Positions 1-9,205 of a DNA stretch of 64,000 nt are shown one piece after another. A model generated the notes under the pieces. It was not told the DNA's origin, ran no database searches, and worked only from the letters and a program-made list of their open reading frames with translations. Both the position numbers and the translations under genes were made by a program. Source of the DNA: Echinometra lucunter (Eukaryota; Echinodermata; Echinoidea; Camarodonta; Echinometridae). The stretch is from the NCBI GenBank assembly GCA_029962745.1, contig CM057157.1:27334325-27398324 (forward strand). Direction: 5' to 3'. Every line of letters starts with the position of its first letter. The first letter of the stretch is position 1.

Positions 1-162
1 GAACAAGAGATGGGGGGGGGGGGGGGGCAGAGCAGTGTAAGCGAGCATTGCTCTACCTCCCCCATCCATTGTTTCTCGCATTTGCGGCAATACTGTTTAT
101 TTGTATAATTGCATTCTCTTCACCCTTCGGAGACCATCACTTTGGTTTGAGTTGGGTCTTAA

Positions 163-572
163 CCCATTCGTGACAGAGGTCCACATTTTGTGGTTTGGCC
201 TAATATCTTTTGATGCAAAGCCCTAAAAATCATACCCAATACATGAGCAGAAAGAGCAAAAAATTCTACACAAACTGTGCCCATTTTGGTTGCGTCAATA
301 TTCGTTGTTTGATGCTGAAAATTTTTTTAAAAGGAAAATAAGCATTAAAATCCTTAAATTGGCAATGTGATAGAAAGTTTAGAATCACCGTTTTCCCCTG
401 CAAATTGGCGACTTTTTGACTTCTAATCATAATTTCTGTCAATTTATATTCATTTCAGATACATGACATTTTATAAGAAAAATGTAGCAATAAAATAAAA
501 ATGTTGGTGTTGCCAATTTGAAGAATAAAAGCTGATCAAATTAGGCTTTAAATAATTCCTGTCACGAATGGG
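163..572 (-). mobile_element. TTAA-flanked MITE, copy A
   Basis: A 410-bp element bounded by CCCATTCGTGACAG and its reverse complement CTGTCACGAATGGG. TTAA stands directly outside both ends (159-162 and 573-576). A TTAA target duplication with a CCC/GGG terminus is the signature of piggyBac-type transposons, so this looks like a non-autonomous derivative. It lies in the NADK2 intron before the microexon. Strand is arbitrary: I call the orientation shared with copies B and C minus. Confidence 0.85.
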
Positions 573-729
573 TTAACCAATGCATGCATGTAAGACTGTA
601 ATTTTTGGAGGAATACCTTTTCACTCACACCAGGGCTGAATGGAAGAATTGTTGATTAAATGCCCGTTTTATTGATGGAAAGAGTGGGTTCGGATCAGAA
701 CTTATAAGTTTGACTTATTTCATTTCCAG

Positions 730-749
730 GGACAATCACGGCTGAAAAG
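730..749 (+). CDS. NADK2: NADK2 penultimate coding exon (20-nt microexon)
   Basis: A 20-nt exon sits between a pyrimidine-rich acceptor (TTTCATTTCCAG) and a GTAAAG donor. It reads GQSRLK plus two bases (AG), and the next exon supplies the A that completes an Arg codon, so the phase agrees. In vertebrate NADK2 a short Ser/Arg-rich stretch stands just before the conserved C-terminal block, which fits. The exon is too short to be found as an ORF. Earlier exons must lie left of the window, because positions 1-729 are intron containing a MITE. The exon was found by phase and splice-site logic, so it is less certain than the exon that follows. Confidence 0.6.
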
Positions 750-1012
750 GTAAAGAGAAAAAGAAAACATGGACTGGTACTGTGTTTTACCAACAAAAGA
801 CTTTCTGTTAAAGGCTTTCCTCATTGGTTGAAGTTTAAAATACATTAATATATCAATTGTATTAAAAAAATACGAAATGAAAAATAGGAACATGTGTGAT
901 TATTGATAAATTGGAAGATATGTGTTTTTGACCCATTTCCTCATACTCTTTTTAATTTCATGTGCTTAATTCCTCCTCATTCTGTTTTCGTTCTTTTATT
1001 TATTTGTTCCAG

Positions 1013-1151
1013 AATCATAATGAGGTCTCGATGCTGGGATGCATCCCTGGTCATAGATGCCGGCTCTTCCTTCATCTTCAACGATGGTGCAATAGCTACC
1101 ATGGAAATCAACGAAAACGATGCGTTGAACACCATTGAGTTGGTAGACTGA
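1013..1151 (+). CDS. NADK2: NADK2 last coding exon (NAD kinase 2, mitochondrial), C-terminus
   Basis: NADK2 phosphorylates NAD+ to NADP+ in the mitochondrial matrix. The exon starts after TTTATTTATTTGTTCCAG and ends at TGA (1149-1151). It encodes about 46 residues. The block RSRCWDASLVIDAG, then SSFIFNDGAIATM and an acidic tail, matches my recollection of the C-terminal end of vertebrate NADK2 (RSRCWD, then VVDGG, then FNDGAIAS). The frame is set by the two bases carried over from the upstream 20-nt exon. Only the tail of the protein is inside the window; the catalytic GGD and substrate loops are not visible. Identity rests on recognising this conserved tail, not on a search. Confidence 0.72.
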
Positions 1152-2551
1152 CATTGAAGAAGCACGAACTCTTGGAGAGAATGGATCGTTAAACTCATTG
1201 AATGATTGATCAAGAAATGTTGGTATACCTCCAGTGCCTACCACTTTGGAAATCTATACACCATTGAGTTGGTTGAGTGTAGACCGATGACCGTGACCGT
1301 CTTCCATGGAGAGAATTCATCAAGAAGTGTTAGCGTCCTTCCGTTGCTAACTAAACTGAGCATCAAAAGAAACTTATCGCTTCTTCAGAGCGACCCACAT
1401 TAAAATTCAAAGCATTTAAATGAATCATGATCGGGCATTTAGCTAAAAATACTCCTTACCAAGCACATCTAAAAATGTTTACATTTTGTAAAAAAAAAGA
1501 ATAAAATAAGGTGAAATTGCAAGAGGTAATTTTTCTAAATCACAAAAATTGCTTGCCTCCCATGCACAGAGCTTGGTATGGACAATGGGCAGTACAGTGG
1601 TAACAATAACCTGCCTTTAAAATTGAATGGATAGCTTTGAAATGTTCTCAATAGGCGGCCTTTCGCAGAGGTTCTCAGCGAGCAGGTTCTGTGATTTTTA
1701 AAAAGTGGCCTGTAACAATTTCATCAGATTTTTCTCCTTTATGGTAAAATTGATCTTTAAAATTTTCAGATGTGCATCATAAGGAGAATTGTAGCTTATC
1801 TGTGTCTAAATACATGTATTTTGATGCAGTAGATTTGAGTGAGCATTGCTCTGAAAAAGTGATGTTTCTTGTGGAACCTAGTTTACTTTGGAAATCTGTG
1901 AGAAGAATAACAATATACATCATTGAGTTCGGTCAATAGTAGACTCATGATCAAGAAACCATTTAGAATGTGAGCACCTTGAAGTGTCCTTCATGCATTC
2001 TGTAAATCATTTGGCAGCTGATCTGTTGTTGGGTTCTCAAGACAATATGTACACCGGTGCATGTATGTGAGTGTGACTACTTTGGTTCGTTTATGTTTCA
2101 AAACAGTGTTATGTAATTTTGTTATGTAATGTCATAACTAGATGAGTCCAAACATACATATATACATTAGCAGAAAACCAATTAGGTGCGATGACACAGA
2201 GGTAGAACAGTGGTATACTAACCGGGAGTACAGAGACTCAACTCCAAGCATCTCTTCCGCTGAATCAGTGTTGGGTAGTAGCGCATCAGCATGCACATGC
2301 TTTTTGCTTGCTCTCCAAAAGAGCTCTTTATTTGCTGTTCATACTGTGCCATAGTATTTTATATTCTTTCTAAGCTGTTATATATGTATCTTAGATAGCA
2401 GTGGACAAATTTCAGGTGATATTTTGTTTATCTAATGTTGTAAATTGATGTTAGATTTTTCTTCAGATTCTGAGTTAAGTAGCACACTGGAGGCCATTTT
2501 CACTGTACATGTCTATGTAAGTAGTTTAGTCTATTATGTTTTTGTGCCTGA
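1152..2551. other. NADK2 3' flank and 5' flank of the LINE, no gene seen
   Basis: This stretch holds the presumed NADK2 3'UTR. Phrases resembling CATTGAGTTGG-TAGACTGA recur near 1130, 1260 and 1920, which suggests old local duplication. The 70-codon ORF near 2142 has no recognisable content. The 5'UTR of the LINE probably lies at the right end, but no boundary is visible. Confidence 0.4.
1500..1505 (+). promoter_or_regulatory. candidate polyadenylation signal of NADK2
   Basis: AATAAA lies about 350 nt after the NADK2 stop codon, behind an A-rich run and followed by T-rich sequence. The position suits a short 3'UTR, but the region is AT-rich and AATAAA occurs by chance. Confidence 0.3.
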
Positions 2552-4249
2552 GTGAACTTGAATTACAAGAGTCTTGAGCTTCAAGGCATCACAATGGGAC
2601 CTTCTCAGTTTAGACTATTGTTGATTCTCTGCTTGTATGCTACTGTGAAAGGGACTGCATACTATAGTGGACAACCTAGACCTACATCTTCAGATAATGA
2701 ACTCTTCAACAGAAAACACTTTCTCAAGTGTAGAATTCCCTACAATCCGAATACTACAGCTACCTTTCAACTGGAGCTGCTTCATGCAGGTGACGTGCAT
2801 CCGAACCCTGGACCGGAAAATCGTGATGAACTTGTACGATCATCTATCACTCACAGGGTCCCCTGTCTCCAGCGAAGGATCCAGTATTCTCCAACTGAAC
2901 TCTCGCAGTGGAGATCCATAAACTTTCCATTATCGTCGTCTGTTCAGGACGCCATACACGACTATGGAATTCAGCGGAAGAAAACAAGGAGAGGAAGAAG
3001 AGGAGGCAAGAGGAGAAACAGCCTGCGACAATCAAAACTCTCAAGATCACCGGAACAGCTTCTTCTTTGCTCCATGAATGTTCGATCAGTGCGCAACAAG
3101 TCATCACTGATATACGACTTCATCTGTGACAGTAACGCCGACCTTCTCCCTATGACAGAAACCTGGCTAACGGACAGTGACTCTACAATTCTGCGTGAAT
3201 TTGTTCCTCCAGGATATAAGTTCATTCATCACCCTCGATGCAACCGCCGTGGTGGGGGAACTGGACTAGTTTTTAGAGAAACAATCAATGCCTTGCAAGC
3301 ATCTGCTGGTGAGAAATCATCGTTTGAATTTGCCGAGTACCAGATCTCATGTAAATCATATCAGTTATACTTGATAAATATATATAGGCCTCCATACTCA
3401 GAATTGCACCCTGTGTCTGTATCATGTTTTATATCAGAATTCAGTGACTATATTCAGAGTCACTTACTTTCCAATGTTCCTTTAATGATAGTTGGAGATT
3501 TCAATATACATGTTGATACCAATAATAGAGACTCTCAATCCTTCATAAATCTGCTTGAGTCTCTGTGCTGTACACAGTTAGTTGATTTCTGTACGCATGT
3601 GCATGGCCATACTCTTGATCTGTTGATTAGAAGACAATCTGACGGTGATATTATCATCCGTAAACCTTGGGCATATTCTTCTGTAATCTCAGATCACATT
3701 CCTGTCATGTGTTACCTCAATGTTAGTAAACCTCAACTCCCTGTTCGAAAGGTGTCATTTCGTAGATTGTCTGCAATTGATAATGAGTTATTGAAAAGGG
3801 ATATAGCTGAAAGCCCTCTCTGTAGCAGTACTCCTAATGATGTCTCGGAGCTAGCCTCATTGTACAGTACAACTCTCAGTAAAATATTAAACAAGCATGC
3901 ACCTGTTGTGACGAAAAATGTTGTCTTGCGACCTAACGCACCATGGTTGACAAGTGCACTAATCGATGTTAAAAGAAAGAAGAGGAAAGCAGAGAAACTG
4001 TGGCTTAAATCTAAAACAGATAAAGATTGGAAAAATTTCAAGTCAATCCGTAACTCCTATTCATTTTTATTGAGTGAAGCACGGAAGACTTACCTGAAAG
4101 GTCTGACAGCTGAGCACAAAGATAGCACTAAAACGCTATTCGATATTGTAAAGGGCTTGTTGAATATGTCAGACAAACAACCGACAATACCAAGCAATGT
4201 TGATAGAAAACTTATTTGTCAACCAATTAGGCGAATTCTTTGTAGATAA
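2552..4249 (+). pseudogene. LINE ORF part 1: signal-like N-terminus, 2A motif, APE endonuclease
   Basis: 565 codons. Residues about 15-35 are hydrophobic (FRLLLILCLYA) and look like a signal peptide; a second Met at residue 15 would start exactly there. GDVHPNPGP at residues 80-88 is a 2A-type ribosome-skipping motif with H in place of the usual E. A basic stretch (KKTRRGRRGGKRR) spans about 143-155. The APE-type endonuclease follows: Asn176 in SMNVRS, Glu203 in TETWL, then GDFNI and a terminal SDH, which are the expected catalytic signatures. The frame ends in a few out-of-frame residues because of a frameshift near 4200, where the reverse transcriptase frame takes over. Confidence 0.85.
2789..2815 (+). 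other. 2A-like translational recoding motif (GDVHPNPGP)
   Basis: The 2A consensus is D-x-E-x-NPGP. Here the nine residues are intact except for H at the E position. In canonical 2A peptides the ribosome skips the Gly-Pro bond, which would release an 87-residue leader carrying the signal-like segment from the endonuclease. 2A motifs at this place are known from sea-urchin non-LTR retrotransposons. Whether the H variant is active cannot be told from sequence. Confidence 0.7.
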
Positions 4250-5798
4250 AGTTAGGAAAATTCATGCTGATATAGAGTTGAAACTAAATGAAATAGATAA
4301 TGACAAGCTTGTTCTTGATGTAGTTCCAAGTGAATCACAGATTGAAAGTTTATCTTCTTTCAAATCATTGACAGAACATGATGTTGAAAAACTGATTTTG
4401 AAGCTTAGTAAGAAGTCTTGTCCAATGGACCCACTGCCTACAAAGTTGTTATTGCAATGTCTTGATGTATTGACACCTGTTATTACATCAATGGTTAACC
4501 TGTCTCTGTCAACAGGACAGTTTCCTGCTCAGTGGAAGCTTGCCTTAGTTAAACCACTGCTAAAGAAGCCTGGTCTTGAAACAGAATTTAGTAATTTGAG
4601 ACCTGTTAGTAATCTTCAGTATATCTCTAAACTGGCTGAAGGCGCTGCTACCCAACAAATTTTGGGGCACCTTGAATCTCGATCACTTCTGCCTGTTAAT
4701 CAGTCTGCATATCGAAAATTCCATAGTACTGAAACGGTCCTTCTTAGAATTAAAAATGATCTCTTAATGTCCATGGACAATCAAAAGGTCTCTTTGCTGC
4801 TTCTACTTGATATGAGCAGTGCCTTTGACACGATAGACCATTCATGCTTAGTTGAAACACTGAAAAATCATTTTGCAATCAATGGCAATGTACTTGAATG
4901 GATTAAATCCTATCTTTCAGAGAGAAGGCAGTCAATCGTAATGGATAATACTATGTCCGATGTATTCAAGGTGCCTTTCGGTGTACCGCAGGGGTCACGT
5001 CTCGGCCCCTTACTGTTTACTATGTACACAAGTAGACTTCTTTACGGTATAAAAAGAGAGTTTCCCAGTATTACTTCCCACTGCTATGCAGACGACACAC
5101 AACTATACTTATCTTTCTCCCCAAATGCATCACGAGATGACAAATCATTAGAAGATTGTGTGGCATACATTAGAACATGGATGCTTCAAAATAAGTTAAT
5201 GTTGAATGATAGAAAAACTGAATTGTTAGTCATTGGTACCCCACGTCAGGTTTCAAAATTTGGGGGCTATAGCTTAACTGTTGGCGATTCGGTTATAACT
5301 CCATCAGATAAAGCCAGAAACCTTGGTGTAGTCTTTGATACCCACTTAAGCATGGAATCACAAATCAACAATGTTTGTAAATCCGCTTATTTTATGATCT
5401 ATAACTTGAGACGTATCCGCAAATTTTTTGATCAAGACACCATGAAAACTATTGTTCATGCTTGTATCACAAGTAAATTGGATTATTGCAATAGTGTTCT
5501 CTATGGATTACCCGATTCTCAAATAAGCAAACTGCAGAGAGTGCAAAACACATGTGCACGTTTGATATGTCGTCTTCCCAAATTCTCTCCTGTCACCCCA
5601 TTATTGAGAGAATTACACTGGCTACCTGTCCGGCAAAGAATCACATTTAAGATCCTAATGATAGTTTTTAAAGGTCTTAATGGTCAGGCCCCAAGTTACA
5701 TCTCAGATCTCTTGAAATTGAAATCCCGATCTCATGACCATCATCTACGTAGCTCACAAGATACACTCACACTACAAGTACCCCCCACACAAGACTAA
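4197..5798 (+). pseudogene. LINE ORF part 2: reverse transcriptase
   Basis: 533 codons in the frame +1 relative to the endonuclease part. The reverse transcriptase blocks are in order: KPLLKKPG and LRPVSNL, then SAYRKFHSTET, LLLLDMSSAFDTIDH, PFGVPQGSRLGPLLF and the catalytic YADD at 5085-5096. A C-terminal segment follows (LDYCNSVLYGLP, LHWLPVRQRI). The first visible Met is not a true start: the natural reading enters from the endonuclease frame across the lesion at about 4200-4215. A second frameshift near 5780 ends this frame early. Confidence 0.88.
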
Positions 5799-5928
5799 AG
5801 CAACACTAGGAGATAGGTCATTTCTGATGTCAGCCCCACGACTATGGAACAAACTTCCCCTCAACATTAGGAATTCAACAAATTTACATAATTTCAAGAT
5901 AAAATTAAAAACCTATCTATTCCGATAG
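5780..5928 (+). pseudogene. LINE ORF part 3: C-terminal tail after second frameshift
   Basis: The last 40-odd codons of the LINE polyprotein, in a third frame. They contain RSFLMSAPRLWNKLP and end KTYLFR-stop, the typical end of CR1/L2 proteins. A decayed version of the same tail occurs at about 14187-14265 inside MAP3K1. Confidence 0.8.
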
Positions 5929-6019
5929 TATGTATAGCACCTAGGAAGCTCTTGCAGCGCAATAGAATATATAGATATAGTTTTTGCGCTATATAAATGC
6001 ATATTATTATTATTATTAA

Positions 6020-6745
6020 TCCCCTAGCAAACTGGAGACTCTGACTCATGTGCGCGTAGCCCACATCACAAGCTCAAAGCACAAAATTCCTTGTGGCTGG
6101 AGGCTACTTTTAGGGTTATAGAAGCTCTCTGATGCGATCTTAGGCTTATTTTTTAACATATGACAACACTAAATGAGGTAAAATCCAATGATTCAGATTC
6201 ATTTTTTTCAAAAAGGTGGTTGGGCGGGAGAAAAAAGGAGAAACACAGCCAGGGCGGGAGAAATTTAAAGTCAAGCGGGAGATTTTGTGAAGATATACTC
6301 AAAGCGGGAGATTTCCCGCCAAAAACAGGAGAGTTGGAGTCTCTGGGAGTACCCAGGTGCAAACCAATTCAAGTGGATGCTTTATTACTCTACTGTAAAG
6401 GCATTAATCCTCTTTACCAGGTCTCTCGAAGAGGAACTAAAGTAGTCAGTCCTCTGGTTACTTACTTCAAAGTATACTTATGCTTTCCTAGCGGTCAGAT
6501 GGAATGCGATATATTTATACCTCTTTTCCATTTTTGTCTGCAATTTTCAATAAATGTCCAACTTTGTGTTCAATCTTCAAAAAGGCAATATATGGTCAAA
6601 ATAAAGCAGAAAAGAATTATATATTGTCAGGTCTATGGCTGCCAAAGATGAATATTCAATTATAGAGTTCTATTTTTGGATTGGCATATATTACATTTGC
6701 TGGAAAAGTCAAACTATTAGTATGGCCAAATTGGAGAAAGAAATG
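6020..6745. repeat. unclassified repeat-like segment
   Basis: The left part contains repeated GGCGGGAGA / GCGGGAGATT words (6225-6320) and reads as low-complexity repeat DNA. The 163-codon ORF across it has no domain signature and is built from these words. The rest is AT-rich with nothing recognised. Confidence 0.35.
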
Positions 6746-7040
6746 CAAAATAATAATAAAAATGATAATAATGATAATATGCAACATTTATATAGCGCTT
6801 AATACAAATGTTTCTTAGCACTGCTTATCATTACCCCAGCTTTAGCACGGCTACTCTGATCAGGCACTCGAGCATTCAAGGAATTTCTTCCTACCGGGTA
6901 CCCATTTACTACACCTGGGTGGAGAGTGACAAATGTAGATAAACGTCTTGCCAAAGGACGCGAGTGCTGCGGTGGGATTTGAGCCCCGGACCCTGTGGTT
7001 CAAAGTCCGGAGACTTATCCACTGATCCACAACACCTCTA
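6746..7040 (-). mobile_element. tRNA-derived SINE, minus orientation
   Basis: Read on the minus strand it begins GAGGTGTTGTGGATCAGTGG, whose internal part resembles a pol III A box, followed by CTCCGGACTTTGAACCAC and the B-box-like GGCTCAAATCCC. The body contains ACCCAGGTG and CCCGGTAGGA. The 3' end is AAGCGCTATATAAATG followed by an ATT/ATC-rich tail (left end in + coordinates). It is the same family as the copy at 40297-40640. Confidence 0.75.
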
Positions 7041-7147
7041 CTGTCATGCAACTACATGTAGTAAGAAATATGATGCTTAGAATCAGATTTTGAATACTAG
7101 TATTCCTGATAAGTTGCACTGTTCATAACTTTCAGAATGATTGTATC

Positions 7148-7148
7148 A

Positions 7149-7176
<28 letters not shown>
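7148..7176. repeat. poly-T tract
   Basis: A run of about 28 T; it could be the A-tail of an old minus-strand insertion. Nothing else identifiable between 7041 and 7787. Confidence 0.5.
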
Positions 7177-7180
<4 letters not shown>

Positions 7181-7787
7181 CAGGAGGGGTGGAATGAGAC
7201 TAAGATTTCAGATCTGAGTATGAAATGATAAAGTTTAGATGCAATTTCTTATCTATAGAGATATCTTGCAATTAAGTCACATGATAAATGCAAGAATTTC
7301 TTTTCAAAACAGTGGCCTTATCATACATGGACGTCATGATCGAATGTAGACAGAATTAAATGATATGAGAATTTTTATGAAAGTGTATTTATCACCTGTA
7401 AAAGGAAGACTTGTGTACATCTAGTACATGTGAAATAACCCCCAGAAATCTTTACTCATCATTCTATGCGTTAACAGTCAAGGAGTTTGAAGAAAATTGA
7501 AAAATATTATACATGTACATGTAAGACTATAATGGTCAGAATCAAATGGTTGTTTGATTGCATAAGTGCCGGTATTCATGCCCACACACGTGCATATGTA
7601 GACTAGTCTACCCAACTAGTCGCTTTTATGTTAACTGAGAGTATTTGAACTTGCAGTATCTTTCTATAGAAATGATATTCCTAGCTCATGTTTTGAATAT
7701 GGTATAAAGACTCTGAACCCCTAACATGAAGGGCAACATTGTCTCTTGGTGATTCAGATTGGTACACTTTAATAATACTGCCATACC

Positions 7788-8362
7788 GGAGCCAGACATA
7801 TTCTCAGTGGAACAACCATTGATACAAGACTGGAGCCAGATTTATTCTCAGTGGAACAACCATTGCTACAAGACCGGAGCCAGACATATTCTCAGTGGAA
7901 CAACCATTGATACAAGACCGGAGCCAGACATATTCTCAGTGGAACAACCCTTGATACAAGACCGGAGCCAGACATATTCTCAGTGGAACAACCATTGATA
8001 CAAGACCGGAGCCAGACATATTCTCAGTGGAACAACCATTGATACAAGACCGGAGCCAGACATATTCTCAGTGGAACAACCATTGATACAAGACCGGAGC
8101 CAGACATATTCTCAGTGGAACAACCATTGATACAAGACCGGAGCCAGACATATTCTCAGTGGAACAACCACTGATACAAGACCGGAGCCAGACATATTCC
8201 CAGTGGAACAACCATTGATACAAGACCGGAGCCAGATTTATTCTCAGTGGAACAACCATTGATACAAGACCGGAGCCAGACATATTCTCAGTGGAACAAC
8301 CATTGATACAAGACCGGAGCCAGACATATTCTCAGTGGAACAACCACTGATAGAAGAGACGG
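7788..8362. repeat. 44-bp minisatellite, about 13 copies
   Basis: The unit starts GGAGCCAGACATATTCTCAG and continues TGGAACAACCATTGATACAA-GACC, 44 bp in all. Copies differ by only a few substitutions (ATTTATTC for ACATATTC, CTTG or CTGA for TTGA). The unit length is not a multiple of three, so the ORFs crossing it in both directions are artefacts. There is no variable spacer, so it is not a CRISPR array. Confidence 0.95.
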
Positions 8363-8589
8363 AAGCTTTCCGTCTAGGTGGAATGCGAATTTCTCTTTGT
8401 ATGAGAACTTTGAAGTATGAAATTATAGACTGAAAAACAACAACAACAACAAAAAAGCAAAAAAACTGAAAGCCATTAAAACAGCCCGTCCAAAATTAAA
8501 ATTCATGATCGGAAATGTAATACATTTATGTATAGGTAGTCTAGGATTGCCTACTATTCTTTTGTTGTTATTGGTTCATGTATTCATGT

Positions 8590-8660
8590 ATCTGATGTCT
8601 TGGGGTAATAGTATCTCTTTGAAGCGCTTAGAGATATTGGAGATGTATTAGGGGCTATAA
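8590..8660 (+). mobile_element. SINE 3'-end remnant
   Basis: GGGGTAATAGTATCTCTTTG, then AAGCGCTTAGAGATATTGGA and GATGTATTAGGGGCTATAAA match the end of the SINE at 40580-40640. The piece runs directly into the triplet array at 8661, as SINE tails do here. Confidence 0.6.
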
Positions 8661-9205
8661 AAATTAATAATAATAATAATAATAATAATGATAATAATAA
8701 TGATAATAATAATAATGATAATAATAATAATTAATAATAATTAATAATAATAATAATAATGATAATAATAATAATGATAATGATGATAATAATAATAATA
8801 ATAATAATAATGATAATAATAATAATAATAATTAATAATAATAATAATAATGATAATAATAATAATGATAATGATGATAATAATAATAATAATAATAATA
8901 ATGATAATAATAATAATTAATAATAATTAATAATAATAATAATAATGATAATAATAATAATGATAATGATGATAATAATAATAATAATAATAATGATAAA
9001 AATGATGTTGATATTTTTATTACTGTTATCATTATTGTTATTATTGTTGTTATTATTGTTACTGTTATTATTATTGTCATTTTCATCATTACTGTATTAC
9101 TATCATCATTGTTATTGTGAATTGTTACTGTTATTATTATTGTCATTTTCATCATTACTGTATTACTATCATCATTGTTATTGTGAATTATTATTATTAT
9201 TAATT
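8661..9205. repeat. AAT/GAT triplet array
   Basis: Imperfect (AAT)n with GAT interruptions, containing higher-order repeats of about 120 bp (8670-8990). From about 9006 the complementary phase (ATT/GTT) appears, with a near-perfect direct repeat of about 70 bp (9055-9186). It probably grew from the tail of the SINE fragment to its left. ORFs in it are artefacts. Confidence 0.9.

Larger units (their letters stand above)
2552..6019 (+). mobile_element. CR1/L2-type non-LTR retrotransposon (LINE), nearly full length, inactivated
   Basis: One element carrying endonuclease, reverse transcriptase and C-terminal parts in the usual order, ending in a 3'UTR with GCGCTATATAAAT and an (ATT)n tail at about 6000-6019. 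An APE-type endonuclease followed by a YADD reverse transcriptase and a microsatellite tail is the CR1/L2/Jockey layout. The reading frame shifts twice, near 4200 and near 5780, with otherwise few lesions, so the copy is dead but fairly young. No separate gag-like ORF1 is seen; the first ORF instead begins with a signal-peptide-like segment and a 2A-like motif. The 5' end is uncertain and could lie up to about 150 bp further left. No convincing target-site duplication was found. Confidence 0.88.

Noticed and set aside
6160..6651. 163-codon ORF right of the LINE
   Set aside because: Built largely of repeated GCGGGAGA words, with no domain, splice or start context.
7759..8283. ORFs of 70-80 codons on both strands over the 44-bp repeat
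   Set aside because: They are produced by the repeat; the unit is not a multiple of three and the reading frame rotates between units.
7788..8362. CRISPR-like array
   Set aside because: Units are joined directly with no variable spacers, and the DNA is from an intron-bearing animal genome.
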